From contig CALZIK010000025.1 in assembly GCA_945787635.1 (NCBI GenBank), positions 1-60,167 of the forward strand: a stretch of DNA of 60,167 nt, written 5' to 3'. The notes beneath the pieces are model-generated. The model was not told the DNA's origin. It made no database searches and saw only the letters and a list, made by a program, of their open reading frames with translations. This DNA is from Thermoanaerobaculia bacterium. GTDB lineage: Bacteria > Acidobacteriota > Thermoanaerobaculia > Multivoradales > JAHEKO01. The position numbers were made by a program, and so were the translations under genes. Every line of letters starts with the position of its first letter. The first letter of the stretch is position 1. Of the stretch, positions 44,869 to 54,179 are shown piece by piece.

Positions 44869-47800
44869 TCATTTCTTTCTGGTTCCGGTCACTGCCTCTG
44901 TCGGCCGAGTCCACGACTGCTCGGCTGCCATCCTGTGCTTGTACTCGACCTGGCTCGCCTTCTTGCCGCGCCCGCGGAACCGGAAGGTGAGCCGAAGCAG
45001 AGCGTCTTCGGCGTTCGTTTCGCAGAAGACATGTGGGTGGTCAGCATCCGGGACCAGGAGAAGCTTGGTCTCGTCCCTGGTCCGCGCATAGAGAACCGTG
45101 GTCAACTTCCCGCGGGCATCGTCTTGCGGAGCCCCCCAGATCTCCAGATCCCACGCCGCACCGTCCGGATCGACTTCGTAGACTCCCACGTAGTCGTAGC
45201 GCTTGAGAAACCTCGGATCCGGCCACACCGGCGCGAGCTTCTCTTTTATTGACTTCTTCGTCGACTTGGTCACCGACTTCTTCGCCGACCTCTTTACCGG
45301 CCTTTTCGCCGGCTTCTTCGCCGGCGCCTTGCTCGGCTTCGCCGACGTCCCCGGCGGCGGGTCTCCCGCGGTCGGGAGTCTCTCTTTCGGAGCTGTCTGC
45401 GTCGCGCGCGCCCCGGCGTTCCGCCTGCCATCCTCCCCTCCGGTCGACTCGCCGCCCTCGGCGACCCAGACGCCGGTCCATGTCTGCGTCGGCTTCGCGC
45501 CCTTGTCCAGATTTGGCCCCATCTCCCACTTCAACCGGGTCCTTTCAGTGCCTTCGCCGAGCTCGAAAACGAGCCGATTCTCGAGGTCATCCGTGCAGAA
45601 GACGTTCTCTTGAAGAGCGCCGCCCACCTCGACTCGGTAGAGCGGCTGAGAGAGAAGCGCGACGTGCGAGGCCGCCGCTGTGGCCTCTTCGACCGTTTCG
45701 CCGATCTCGAGGTTCGCGAACAGAACCGCCGAGGTCGACTCGAAGAGCGCGTCAAGACCCCAACCTTCCGCCGCGATCTCGACCTCGAGCTCTTCCCCGA
45801 GCTCATTGGTGCACACATAGAGCCCGAGATAGGGATCCCTCCAAGCGGCGTCGACGCTGGCCGACCGCTGGGTGCTCTGGTCGAGATCCAAGATCGGCGC
45901 GAACCGGCTCCCTCCGCCGTCGGGATCTCGGAGCTTGCTGACAAGATCGTCCAAGGTTTCCAGCAACGGGATCGACGGATCGCACTCCCACTCGCGGCGC
46001 AAGTCGTTCATCCGTCTGCGGGCCTCGAGCGACAGCTCGTTCTTGGGAAGGGCGTCACCGCCAAGATACGTCTTCATGAACTTCTCGAAGAACCCGAGTT
46101 GCTTGTCGTAGAAATCGCGAAACCACAGCTCGTTGTATACGAACGGCAGATATCCCGGGAAGGACCATGGGCGGTTCACCGATCGGTGCAAGAGATCCAC
46201 GGGCAACTCCGCTCGCAGATCGACCCGCATCCAGAAGGGATCGATCACCTCACAGACCAACGTGTCCGATCCCGAAGGGCCCTCCTCGCGGCTCTTGACT
46301 TTCAGACCCAGCGCATCGACGATGTCCCAGCTCGGTGTGCGATGGAACCGAACCTGGTAGCTGCCGCGCATGGGCTTGAGAAACAGGCCGTCGTCTTCCT
46401 TGATCTCACCGTGGCCCTTGCGCTTCCTGATCACGCGCTCGAATCCGACGACCGACTGATAGCAAGGCCGGTCCGGGCTGTCTTCGTCGCGAAACTCCTT
46501 CAAGCTTAGATTGCGCAGACGAACACCATCCGCGAACGCCTCGAGGTGCTTGGCGCAAAATTCCATCAATGCGGACGACTTGACGGAGGACTCACCGTCG
46601 TCGGACTCCTCCACCAGCCGCTCGACCTCGAACAGCTCCTGATCGACGGCCTCCTGGCCGACACCGATCGCCGGATAGTCCAAGGCGCTGAGGCTCAAGA
46701 GTCGGTCCTTGGCGACCGGCCCGTCGTGCTCGAGCCAGGGGTCTACACCGTTGAGAATCCGGCAATAGGTGGTCGGCAAACCCAGCACCTCGCGGCCCTC
46801 GGTGACCGCGATCGGCGAGTCCGCGAACATGTAGGGCCAGTGGAGCCAGGACAGGTCGCACTTCTGCGGCGGCATCATCGGCAGGCCTTCGAGTCCCTCG
46901 GTGCCCCAGCCGATCAACTCCTCGCTCTCGGCCACGAAGGCGAAGCCCACCTCGTTGCGCGCCCACCAGCCGATGTCGTTGGCGGTCGACGACATGCGTC
47001 CGTAGCTCGTGACCACGAGAAACACCCAGGAGTCGTTCTTGCCACCCTGGCTGCGTGGAACCGCTCGGTAGGGCGTCTGCCTGCCAACGGAAGGAAGCGC
47101 TTCCTGCAGACGCGCCGAAGATGCCCTGAGTGGCAGAACGCGAATCGTCACGTCGTGAAAATCGAACGGCCCCTCGACGGCTTCCACGACCGGTCCGAGG
47201 ACGGTGTTGAACTCGGGCAGCCGTGTGGAGGTGGTCCCGATCCGTTCGATGCCATCCGCGATCGGAACGACGGGGTCGAGCCGCTGCTCCCCGTGCCAGG
47301 CGTTCCAGCCGCTTTGATGGCCCGACTCGCCTTCCTTGGTCTCGCCCTTGGCCATTTCCGCCCGCCAGCAGATCCGACGTGCCGGCTCGTAGCGAAAATC
47401 CAGCGACATCCAGAACGGCACCAGCGGCTTGAGCACCGCCGCCGGCTTGCCGTCCCTGCGAATCTCCGCGTCCACTTCGAGCCCGAGGGACTCGAGGATC
47501 GGGTAGGCGTCATGGCGATGGAGCACCACCGAGATCCCGCCGGTGGGATCGCCCCGCAGCAACTCGGCGCTGCCCATCAAGCCGCCGTGGTTGAATCGCC
47601 GAACGTGCATCCGAGAGTTGTTCAGCGCCTGGTAGCAGGCGGCTCTAGGAACCGGCGCCCGAAACTGCTTGAGGTTGATCTGGTTGCCGTAGAGATCCGG
47701 CGGCATCTGAGTGAGCGAACGGAAAAGCTGGGTAAGCAGAGAAACGATCGGAGCGGGAGACGCTTCGCTTGCAGCACCGCCCGGCGCGCCGGTCGGAGTC

Positions 47801-48579
47801 ACCAGCTGAGCGAGCATCTCCATGAGGTCGGGAGCGGCGCCGAGCGTGCTGAGCACTGACTTCGACATCCGCAGGAACGGATTCATCACGTAGTTGAGGT
47901 CGGCCGGCATCTCGATCCTAGGAGTCTCCTGCTCGATCTCCAGAAGGGTCTGAAACTCGGTCTCCCGGCCGGCATAGAGCTCGGGCAGGACCAGGGTCTG
48001 CAGGGTCAGAAGGCGGCGGCGGAGCCGCGGATCCCGCAGCCAGGGGTTGAGACCGGCCTCTAGCCGACACGGGACCTTGGGCCAGCCGTAGACCTCGCGC
48101 CCGGCCGCCACCGACCAGTCGTCGTCGACGAAGATGAACGGCGAGACCGTTGCGAACTCATGGATCATCACCGACTCGCCACCAACACCCGAGGGCGCCG
48201 CGTTCCACTGATTCCAGTGGCCGATCAGCGGTACGGTGAAAAGGATCTCGTTTTGCGCCGACCAGCCCAGGTTGGAGGTTGCCGCCGACATGCGCCCGTA
48301 GTTGACGACGGTCAGCAGCACGTAGGGAGCCGCCGGCCGGAACCTGGCGATCTCCGGCGGAACATCCATGTTGAGGTAGCGGTCGCAGAACCGCTGCAGG
48401 CTGTTCATCTTCGCCCGCAAGGGGAAGCACCGCATGGTGACGTCCTCGAAGTCGAGGGCGCCCAAGCTGGCCTCGACACGGCGATGGCCGAGACCGGCGA
48501 ACCTCATCGGCCACCGCGAGTCACGACGCAACTGCTCCGCGATCTCGCGGGACGAGCTGTTTTTACCGGTCTTCCCCAT
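44869..48579 (-). CDS. Giant protein with two acetoacetate-decarboxylase-like halves and Lys/Ala/Pro-rich tail
   Basis: From the chosen ATG (MGKTGKNSS) it has 1236 residues; the frame also runs up to 48699 and the start is uncertain. Residues about 40-410 and 470-800 align to each other segment by segment: NYGRMSAATSNLGW with SYGRMSSTANDIGW, SVAAGREVYGWPKVPCRLE with AVTEGREVLGLPTTYCRIL, CYQALNN with CYQSVVG, and PFWMSLDF with PFWMRVDL. The GRExxxxPK pattern matches the acetoacetate decarboxylase active site, where the Lys forms the Schiff base. The first half keeps that Lys (168); the second has Thr (603). A third part (about 840-1070), a histone-like Lys/Ala/Pro tract (about 1085-1125) and a final 100-residue region follow. 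No signal peptide. Function unknown. Confidence 0.7.
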   Translation of the reverse strand: MGKTGKNSSSREIAEQLRRDSRWPMRFAGLGHRRVEASLGALDFEDVTMRCFPLRAKMNSLQRFCDRYLNMDVPPEIARFRPAAPYVLLTVVNYGRMSAATSNLGWSAQNEILFTVPLIGHWNQWNAAPSGVGGESVMIHEFATVSPFIFVDDDWSVAAGREVYGWPKVPCRLEAGLNPWLRDPRLRRRLLTLQTLVLPELYAGRETEFQTLLEIEQETPRIEMPADLNYVMNPFLRMSKSVLSTLGAAPDLMEMLAQLVTPTGAPGGAASEASPAPIVSLLTQLFRSLTQMPPDLYGNQINLKQFRAPVPRAACYQALNNSRMHVRRFNHGGLMGSAELLRGDPTGGISVVLHRHDAYPILESLGLEVDAEIRRDGKPAAVLKPLVPFWMSLDFRYEPARRICWRAEMAKGETKEGESGHQSGWNAWHGEQRLDPVVPIADGIERIGTTSTRLPEFNTVLGPVVEAVEGPFDFHDVTIRVLPLRASSARLQEALPSVGRQTPYRAVPRSQGGKNDSWVFLVVTSYGRMSSTANDIGWWARNEVGFAFVAESEELIGWGTEGLEGLPMMPPQKCDLSWLHWPYMFADSPIAVTEGREVLGLPTTYCRILNGVDPWLEHDGPVAKDRLLSLSALDYPAIGVGQEAVDQELFEVERLVEESDDGESSVKSSALMEFCAKHLEAFADGVRLRNLSLKEFRDEDSPDRPCYQSVVGFERVIRKRKGHGEIKEDDGLFLKPMRGSYQVRFHRTPSWDIVDALGLKVKSREEGPSGSDTLVCEVIDPFWMRVDLRAELPVDLLHRSVNRPWSFPGYLPFVYNELWFRDFYDKQLGFFEKFMKTYLGGDALPKNELSLEARRRMNDLRREWECDPSIPLLETLDDLVSKLRDPDGGGSRFAPILDLDQSTQRSASVDAAWRDPYLGLYVCTNELGEELEVEIAAEGWGLDALFESTSAVLFANLEIGETVEEATAAASHVALLSQPLYRVEVGGALQENVFCTDDLENRLVFELGEGTERTRLKWEMGPNLDKGAKPTQTWTGVWVAEGGESTGGEDGRRNAGARATQTAPKERLPTAGDPPPGTSAKPSKAPAKKPAKRPVKRSAKKSVTKSTKKSIKEKLAPVWPDPRFLKRYDYVGVYEVDPDGAAWDLEIWGAPQDDARGKLTTVLYARTRDETKLLLVPDADHPHVFCETNAEDALLRLTFRFRGRGKKASQVEYKHRMAAEQSWTRPTEAVTGTRKK

Positions 48580-48957
48580 CTGAGGTGCGCCGCAAACTGC
48601 GAGGAGCGGCGTCAGTATACCCCCGGCAGCAGGGCCAAGGTATCGGCTGCGAGGGGCGGTACCCGGACCGAGGGTGGGGCCGCAAACCTCTCTCTCCACG
48701 GTCGGGACCTGCCCGTAGAGGTGGTGTAAAGTACCGCGATCATTGAAAAAGTTTACTTGCTCACAGGCAACTACGCGCCGATAGAAGACTCGAAAACCGT
48801 TAATGACAGTTCGACGACGACTGAGAGGGCATTGGCCTGCCGGCGCTCGAGCTCGAGCCGCTGTGAGACGTTACATAGCGGTCCAAAGCCGATCTGTTCA
48901 GACTGCGCTTGTTCGTTGTGCGAACAAGCGAAACCAAGCACGGGAAAGGAGCGTCTG
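48580..48957. other. Divergent intergenic region (378 bp)
   Basis: Lies between the giant ADC-like gene and the decaheme cytochrome. The half nearest the ADC-like gene is open as a possible N-terminal extension of it (to 48699). The stretch 48725-48905 is less GC-rich than its neighbours and probably holds promoters, but I cannot fix -10/-35 boxes. The hairpin at 48906-48930 is listed separately. Confidence 0.5.
48906..48930. promoter_or_regulatory. Perfect 10-bp inverted repeat upstream of decaheme cytochrome gene
   Basis: CGCTTGTTCG and CGAACAAGCG are separated by TTGTG and end 27 bases before the start codon and about 10 bases before the AAGGAG ribosome site. It may be a dimeric-regulator operator or an RNA hairpin that limits translation of the electron-transfer genes. 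No T-run follows, so it is not a terminator. Confidence 0.6.
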
Positions 48958-49866
48958 ATGAGAGCTCGAAGAAGACTGGCGATGGGAATGGGGCTGGTGT
49001 TGCTTCTCGTTCTGGGGGCCGGCGTTGCGATTGGCGCCGACCAGGAAGAGATGGCCGCGAGCTACGTCGGCAGCGACATGTGCGTCGAATGCCACGAGGG
49101 CTATCAGGAAAAGCTTGCCAAGACCCAACACGGGAAGGCCGGCTTCGCCAAGCTGTCGGACCGCGGCTGCGAGTCCTGTCACGGGCCCGGCAGCCAGCAC
49201 CTCGAAGACCCCGAGGCGTTTCAACCCCGGGTCACGGACCTCAGCAAGGCCGATCAGTCCGCAATGTGCCAGACGTGTCACGACGGCGGCAGTCAGTTCT
49301 TCTGGGAAGGCAGCGCGCACGACACCCGCGGTCTGGCGTGCACCGATTGTCACGGCGTACATGACTACAAGTCCGAGACCGCCCAACTCAAGGCGAGCTC
49401 CTCGATGGAGCAGTGCTTCTCCTGCCACAAGGATGTCCGCGCCGAAACCTGGAAGCGATCTCACCATCCGATTCGGGAGGGCCAGATCGGCTGCGCCGAC
49501 TGCCACAACCCACACGGCGCGCAATCCGACAAGATGGTCAACGCGGCCTCGATCAACGACCAGTGCTACTCGTGTCATGCCGAAAAGCGCGGCCCGTTCC
49601 TCTGGGACCACGCCCCGGTTCGCGAGGCCTGCACCAACTGTCACACCCCACACGGATCCAACCACCTGAAGCTGCAGAAGACCTCGGTCCCCTACATCTG
49701 CCAGCAATGCCACTCGAACACGCGCCACCCCGGGACGCTCTACGACCGGACCCGGCTCGCCGACGGGACCAACCCGGCCAACCGTGAGTTCAGTCGCGCC
49801 TGCGTGAACTGCCACTCGGCGATCCACGGCAGCAACCACCCGTCCGGATGGGCTCTCTCGAGGTAG
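48958..49866 (+). CDS. DmsE/MtrA-type periplasmic decaheme c-type cytochrome
   Basis: The 302-residue protein starts at 48958 after AAAGGAG; it has a signal peptide (RRR then hydrophobic 9-26, cleavage near AIGADQ). It has exactly ten CxxCH heme sites (CVECH, CESCH, CQTCH, CTDCH, CFSCH, CADCH, CYSCH, CTNCH, CQQCH, CVNCH) with distal His residues such as HGKAGF and HGVHDY. MtrA/PioA/DmsE proteins carry electrons across the periplasm and through an outer-membrane barrel. The barrel gene follows 10 bp downstream. No outer-surface MtrC-like cytochrome is in the window. Confidence 0.95.
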   Translation: MRARRRLAMGMGLVLLLVLGAGVAIGADQEEMAASYVGSDMCVECHEGYQEKLAKTQHGKAGFAKLSDRGCESCHGPGSQHLEDPEAFQPRVTDLSKADQSAMCQTCHDGGSQFFWEGSAHDTRGLACTDCHGVHDYKSETAQLKASSSMEQCFSCHKDVRAETWKRSHHPIREGQIGCADCHNPHGAQSDKMVNAASINDQCYSCHAEKRGPFLWDHAPVREACTNCHTPHGSNHLKLQKTSVPYICQQCHSNTRHPGTLYDRTRLADGTNPANREFSRACVNCHSAIHGSNHPSGWALSR

Positions 49867-49876
49867 GAGGATTTCG

Positions 49877-52048
49877 ATGATCAAAAAGACACAAGCGCAT
49901 CTTTTTGCAGCGAGCATCCTGCTCGCTCTACTGGCCGTCGGGCTCCCGGCGCACGCCGCGGCTTCCGAGCATGACGATTTCAAGCTCTGGGTCGAGGCGG
50001 TCGACCTCTGGGTGATCGAAAAGGACCAGGACACGAGCTCGTCCCAGTTTCAGGAGTACCGAGACCTTTCGAGCGGGTTGTGGGCCGGGCTCAATCTGTT
50101 CGGCGAAAGCGCCGAGGGCGGAGATCGCAACTTCGCGGTCCGGCTGCGCGGCATCGGCCGCGACGACGCCCGCTACACCTTCGACTACCGGCTCGAGGGT
50201 GAGTACTCCTTCAGCCTGGACTACAACCAGATCGTTCACCGCTTCGGCAACGACGCCGGCATGCCCTGGGACCGGCCCGAGCTCAACCGGCTCGAGTTTC
50301 CCGATCCGATCCAGGGCGTGAGCCAGGACGACATCCTGGCGTTCGTCGCCAGCGCCGATCGCATCGACCTGGGCCTCAGACGCGACCGCACCCGGGCGCG
50401 GTTCGATCTGGGCAAGATGGGCAAGATGGCCTGGTCGTTCGACTACGCGCAGGAGAACCGCAACGGTGACCGTCCGCTGGCCGTCGCCTTCGGCTTCGGC
50501 AACGTGCAGGAGATCCCTGAACCCATCGACTACACCACGACCGGAGCGGAGATCTCGGGCGAGTTCAACGGTGAGAAGGGCGGTGTCAGATTCGGCTACC
50601 GCATTTCGAAGTTCGAAAACCAGAATGACTCCGTCGTCTGGGACAACATCTTCAATGCCGTCGAAGCCGACCGCAATCCCTCCCGCGGCAGGTATGATCT
50701 CGCACCAGAAAACGATTCTAAGATGTTCTTCGTGGACGGGCGGGCTCGAGTGGGAGAGTGGTGGTTCAACGGCAACCTGGTCCAGAACACGATGAACCAG
50801 GACGACTTCCTGCTGCCCTACACCATTAACACGGGGATCACTGGTGTAAACCTCGACGGCTCGACCTTTCCAGCCGCGTCGGCGGGTGTCCCGGTCACCA
50901 ATGCCGATAACGAGGCGGAGATCCTGAACGCCTCCGCCAACGCCGGCACCCAGCTCGGCGAGGACTGGACCCTGACACTGCGCTACCGGACCTACGATTA
51001 CGACAACAACTCACCGCGCATCGAGTTCCCGGGCTACTCGCGCCTGGACGAGCGTTGGAGCGACGATCACCTGATCACGGTGCCCTACTCCTACAGCCGC
51101 GACAATCTTGGCGTCGAGCTGGGCTGGGACGTCAGCAATACGACGAACCTGGCACTGGCCTACACGCAGGAGAGCTGGGATCGCGAGTTCCGCGAGATCA
51201 ACGACTCCGACGAAGACATTCTCAAGCTCAGCCTCAACAGCCGGCCCAATGACAAAATGACCGTGCGCGGCAGCTGGGCGACCGGCGACCGCTCGATCGG
51301 CACCTACCGTACCGAGGCCCAGTTGGTTTTCTTCGTCGAGGAGCACGGTATCGACAACCTGCCGGGCCTGCGCAAGTACGACGAGGCGGCGCGTGACGTC
51401 GACGACTACGAGATTGCGGTCCAGCTGTTCCCCAAGGACTCGTGGAACTTCAGCTTCGGTCTTTCCGGCCGGGACGAGGACTACGGCGCAAGCGAGTTCG
51501 GCCTGATTACGGACGAGACCGGCAACTTCAACTTCGAGCTCGGCTACACGCCCGGGGCCAACTTGAACTTCTACCTCTTCGGCCACAACGAGGACCGGGA
51601 CGTCTTCCAGCGCAACCGCCAGTCCGGAAGCACGCTCTCGACCGATCCCGAGGACACCTGGACCGCGGCGTTCAACGAGGACACCATGACCTGGGGCCTG
51701 GGCCTGAACTCGAAGAACGACAGCGGCTGGACCTGGGATCTGTCGGTCCATATGTCGGACACCGACGGCGAGATCGACTTCGAAACTCCGCCGGGGGGCT
51801 CACCGAGCGCGGCAGTCGACATCTCCAACTACGAGGACATCGAACTCGTGACCGCTTGGCTCAAGGTGAGCTATGAGCTCAACGAAAGCGTCTCCTGCGG
51901 CGCCTTCTATCTCTACGAGGATTACACCATCGACAGCTTCATCCGTCAGGGGCTGCAGCCCTTCCTGGCGGGCACGCTGCTCTTGCTGGGGAACGACGGC
52001 GACTACAAGGCCAACGTCTTCGGAGTCCACGTGAAGCTCAAGATCTAG
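49877..52048 (+). CDS. MtrB/PioB-family outer-membrane porin of an electron conduit
   Basis: The 723-residue protein has a signal peptide (hydrophobic 8-24, cleavage near AHAAAS) and then regular alternation of polar/hydrophobic residues typical of a 26-strand barrel. Family features are the repeated GRDDARYTFDYRLEGEYSFS and FDYAQENRNGDRP strands and a C-terminal strand ending VHVKLKI. It encloses the decaheme cytochrome as a transmembrane electron conduit. The N-terminal CxxC of Shewanella MtrB is absent; the only Cys I see is near residue 676 (SCGAFYLYED), so it is closer to PioB-like types. TAGGAGG supports the start. Confidence 0.93.
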   Translation: MIKKTQAHLFAASILLALLAVGLPAHAAASEHDDFKLWVEAVDLWVIEKDQDTSSSQFQEYRDLSSGLWAGLNLFGESAEGGDRNFAVRLRGIGRDDARYTFDYRLEGEYSFSLDYNQIVHRFGNDAGMPWDRPELNRLEFPDPIQGVSQDDILAFVASADRIDLGLRRDRTRARFDLGKMGKMAWSFDYAQENRNGDRPLAVAFGFGNVQEIPEPIDYTTTGAEISGEFNGEKGGVRFGYRISKFENQNDSVVWDNIFNAVEADRNPSRGRYDLAPENDSKMFFVDGRARVGEWWFNGNLVQNTMNQDDFLLPYTINTGITGVNLDGSTFPAASAGVPVTNADNEAEILNASANAGTQLGEDWTLTLRYRTYDYDNNSPRIEFPGYSRLDERWSDDHLITVPYSYSRDNLGVELGWDVSNTTNLALAYTQESWDREFREINDSDEDILKLSLNSRPNDKMTVRGSWATGDRSIGTYRTEAQLVFFVEEHGIDNLPGLRKYDEAARDVDDYEIAVQLFPKDSWNFSFGLSGRDEDYGASEFGLITDETGNFNFELGYTPGANLNFYLFGHNEDRDVFQRNRQSGSTLSTDPEDTWTAAFNEDTMTWGLGLNSKNDSGWTWDLSVHMSDTDGEIDFETPPGGSPSAAVDISNYEDIELVTAWLKVSYELNESVSCGAFYLYEDYTIDSFIRQGLQPFLAGTLLLLGNDGDYKANVFGVHVKLKI

Positions 52049-52077
52049 GCCGGGCTTTTTCGGGCTGGGACCTCCTT

Positions 52078-52111
52078 GGCGCCGCTCCGGAAGGGGCGGC
52101 GCCCCCTTTTT
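52078..52111 (+). terminator. Rho-independent terminator after the cytochrome-porin genes
   Basis: GGCGCCGCTCC (52078-52088) pairs with GGGGCGGCGCC (52093-52103) around GGAA, followed by CCC and five T. It ends the two-gene electron-transfer operon and lies 80 bp from the convergent sulfatase-fold gene. Confidence 0.85.
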
Positions 52112-52191
52112 CTTCCCGAGCTCCGCTCAGCCCGTGGACGGCCCCGCGACGCTGGTGTTTGAAGGACCATGCCCGGCGCCGTTAGCGCCGG

Positions 52192-54171
52192 CTATCGATT
52201 ACGTCGGCGGATGCCCGGGTATCTCTTGGGCAGCGGCAGGTCCAGTTCGGTCACATCGTAGCCGTTCGCCCTGAGGTGATCGACGATCTCGAGCTCGACC
52301 TCCTCGGCTCCGGGAAGCTCGAACGGGTCGCACGAAGCGGTGTGACTCTCGAGGTCGTCGACGCGCATCCGCCGAGCGTCGAGGTCCAGGCGGTAGGCCC
52401 GCTGGCAGACGATCGTGGTGACCGACCCAAGAGCGTAGAACGGCGGGCCCACCTGACGCGGATCCACCCGCCAGCCCAGCGTGGTCGCCTCCCCGCCGAC
52501 CTTGGTCTTCTTGGCGCTGATGACTCTGCGCATCCGCCCCGGATCCGAACGCAGCAGCGACAGACCACTCATCCAGTCGGGGACCGGCGAGCCCAGGTAG
52601 TCGAGAACCGTGGGCGCAATGTCCAGGTTGGCCGTTGTGCTGGTGATCGTCCTGGCGTGTTCTCCGCCCGGAAAGCGAAACAGAAGCGGCGTCCTGCTCT
52701 CGGTGGTGAACCTCATGCCGTGGTCGGAGAAGACGACGATCAAAGTCTCGTCCCATAGGCCGAGTTCGCGGAGCTTCGCCTCGATCCGGGCGAAGTAGCC
52801 ATCCACGGACAAGAGGGCGTCGTCGAAGAAGTTGGGGTCCCAATCCTCGCGCTGCACCAGACCCCGAGAGAAGCTCGTGGTCGGGGAGCTGAACATCGGA
52901 CCGTGTGTCGTCATCAGGTGGACGTGGGCAAAAAACGGTCGCCGAGCCCTGTCTAGAAAAGACTCCAGCTCCTGGATCCGGCCGTCGTCATTGCCGCGTT
53001 CGGTGCCAGCGAGCTTGACTTCGGAGTAGGCGTCACTCATCGCCCGTCGGCTGGTGAGGTGCAGGAGCCTGCTCACGAGCCGATCGATCATGGTCTCCAT
53101 CAGGTAGGTCGTCGCGTATCCGAACGACCCGCTCAACCGCCAAGCCGCCCGGTAGGTTCCCTGCTTGCGCCCGTTGGACTCGTCGAAGCCCTCACGCAGG
53201 TTCAGGTCGTAGGCGTCGGCATAGTGGCGGAGCGTGATGCTGGTGGTCGAGTAGCCGAGACGTTTGAGCGCCGCCGGAAGATGGCGATAGGCATCCTCGC
53301 CCTTCAGGATGTCCGGCGGGAAGATCAGTCCGGTCTCGGTTGGTAGACGGCCGGTGAGAATCGAAGCGATCGAGGCACCAGTGTGGGCGGCATTGGGGAA
53401 GTTGTTCTCGCCGATCAGGGACGTCGAAGCGAGCCGCTCGATCGCCGGAGTGGTTCGTCGTTCGTATCCGTAGGCGGACATGTGCCCGGCGTCGATCCCG
53501 TCTCCGGAGAAAAACAGGATATTGGGTCCTCGGGAAGGCTCGATCATTGCGCCAACCGTGGATCCGGCGTCGCCGACGCCCCTCCCGAAACCAACCAGGA
53601 GAATCGTTCCGGCGAAGCATGCAACCGGCAGGAGCCGACCGATCCAGCTCCACGCGCGAGCCTCTCGGCGGGCCGAGCGGGTCCACTTCCCGACCAGCCG
53701 ATACGAACCGGCCAGCAGGCCGGCGAGCAGCATGAGATAGGCGCTTCGTTGCGCGAAGCTCGACGTGCTTTGCACGCCCCAGCCGAGCACCGTGTAGGTG
53801 AAGTTGTCGACCAGCAGGAAACCGAGCGCGCCGAGCGCCAAGCTTGCGGGCACCCGCGCCGCAGCCGTCGCCAGCTTGCGAGCGCGCTCACCCCTGAGAA
53901 TCCATGTCATGACCTGGATGGGGAACAGGGCACAACAACCCCACAGTGCGGCCACCAGCGTTGAGGCTCCCAGAACCGACGCTTTCTGCCCCGGACTCAT
54001 GGCGCTCAAAAACGACGGCTTGGTGACCTGAAAGAGCCACTCCATGAAGACGAGCAGGGCGAAGCTCGCCACCGTGCCCAGGGCGAGAGCCGACCATCTC
54101 GAGCCAACGACTCGCCTGCCGTCGGAGCCACCGAGCGGCGGCAGCGTTGTCGAGTGGCCAGCCGTAGCCAC
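52192..54171 (-). CDS. Membrane sulfatase-fold enzyme with Thr at nucleophile position (phosphotransferase-like)
   Basis: The 659-residue protein has four or five N-terminal membrane segments (within about 28-205) and a C-terminal alkaline-phosphatase/sulfatase-fold domain from about 225. Metal-site motifs FFSGDGIDAGHMSAYGY and VVFSDHGMRF are present. Aligned from the conserved ILTGR, the nucleophile position is Thr (AHTGASIASILTGR) where sulfatases have Cys in C-x-P-x-R; so it lacks the formylglycine maturation site and is more like LtaS/EptA-type phosphotransferases, which use Thr. It probably transfers a phospho-group to, or hydrolyses, a surface glycan or lipid. It is last in a minus-strand surface-glycan operon. 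Confidence 0.78.
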   Translation of the reverse strand: MATAGHSTTLPPLGGSDGRRVVGSRWSALALGTVASFALLVFMEWLFQVTKPSFLSAMSPGQKASVLGASTLVAALWGCCALFPIQVMTWILRGERARKLATAAARVPASLALGALGFLLVDNFTYTVLGWGVQSTSSFAQRSAYLMLLAGLLAGSYRLVGKWTRSARREARAWSWIGRLLPVACFAGTILLVGFGRGVGDAGSTVGAMIEPSRGPNILFFSGDGIDAGHMSAYGYERRTTPAIERLASTSLIGENNFPNAAHTGASIASILTGRLPTETGLIFPPDILKGEDAYRHLPAALKRLGYSTTSITLRHYADAYDLNLREGFDESNGRKQGTYRAAWRLSGSFGYATTYLMETMIDRLVSRLLHLTSRRAMSDAYSEVKLAGTERGNDDGRIQELESFLDRARRPFFAHVHLMTTHGPMFSSPTTSFSRGLVQREDWDPNFFDDALLSVDGYFARIEAKLRELGLWDETLIVVFSDHGMRFTTESRTPLLFRFPGGEHARTITSTTANLDIAPTVLDYLGSPVPDWMSGLSLLRSDPGRMRRVISAKKTKVGGEATTLGWRVDPRQVGPPFYALGSVTTIVCQRAYRLDLDARRMRVDDLESHTASCDPFELPGAEEVELEIVDHLRANGYDVTELDLPLPKRYPGIRRRNR

Positions 54172-54179
54172 CAGCCGAG

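Noticed and set aside
52192-54171. Classical sulfatase
   Set aside because: The Cys/Ser-x-Pro-x-Arg maturation motif is missing; Thr stands at the nucleophile position.
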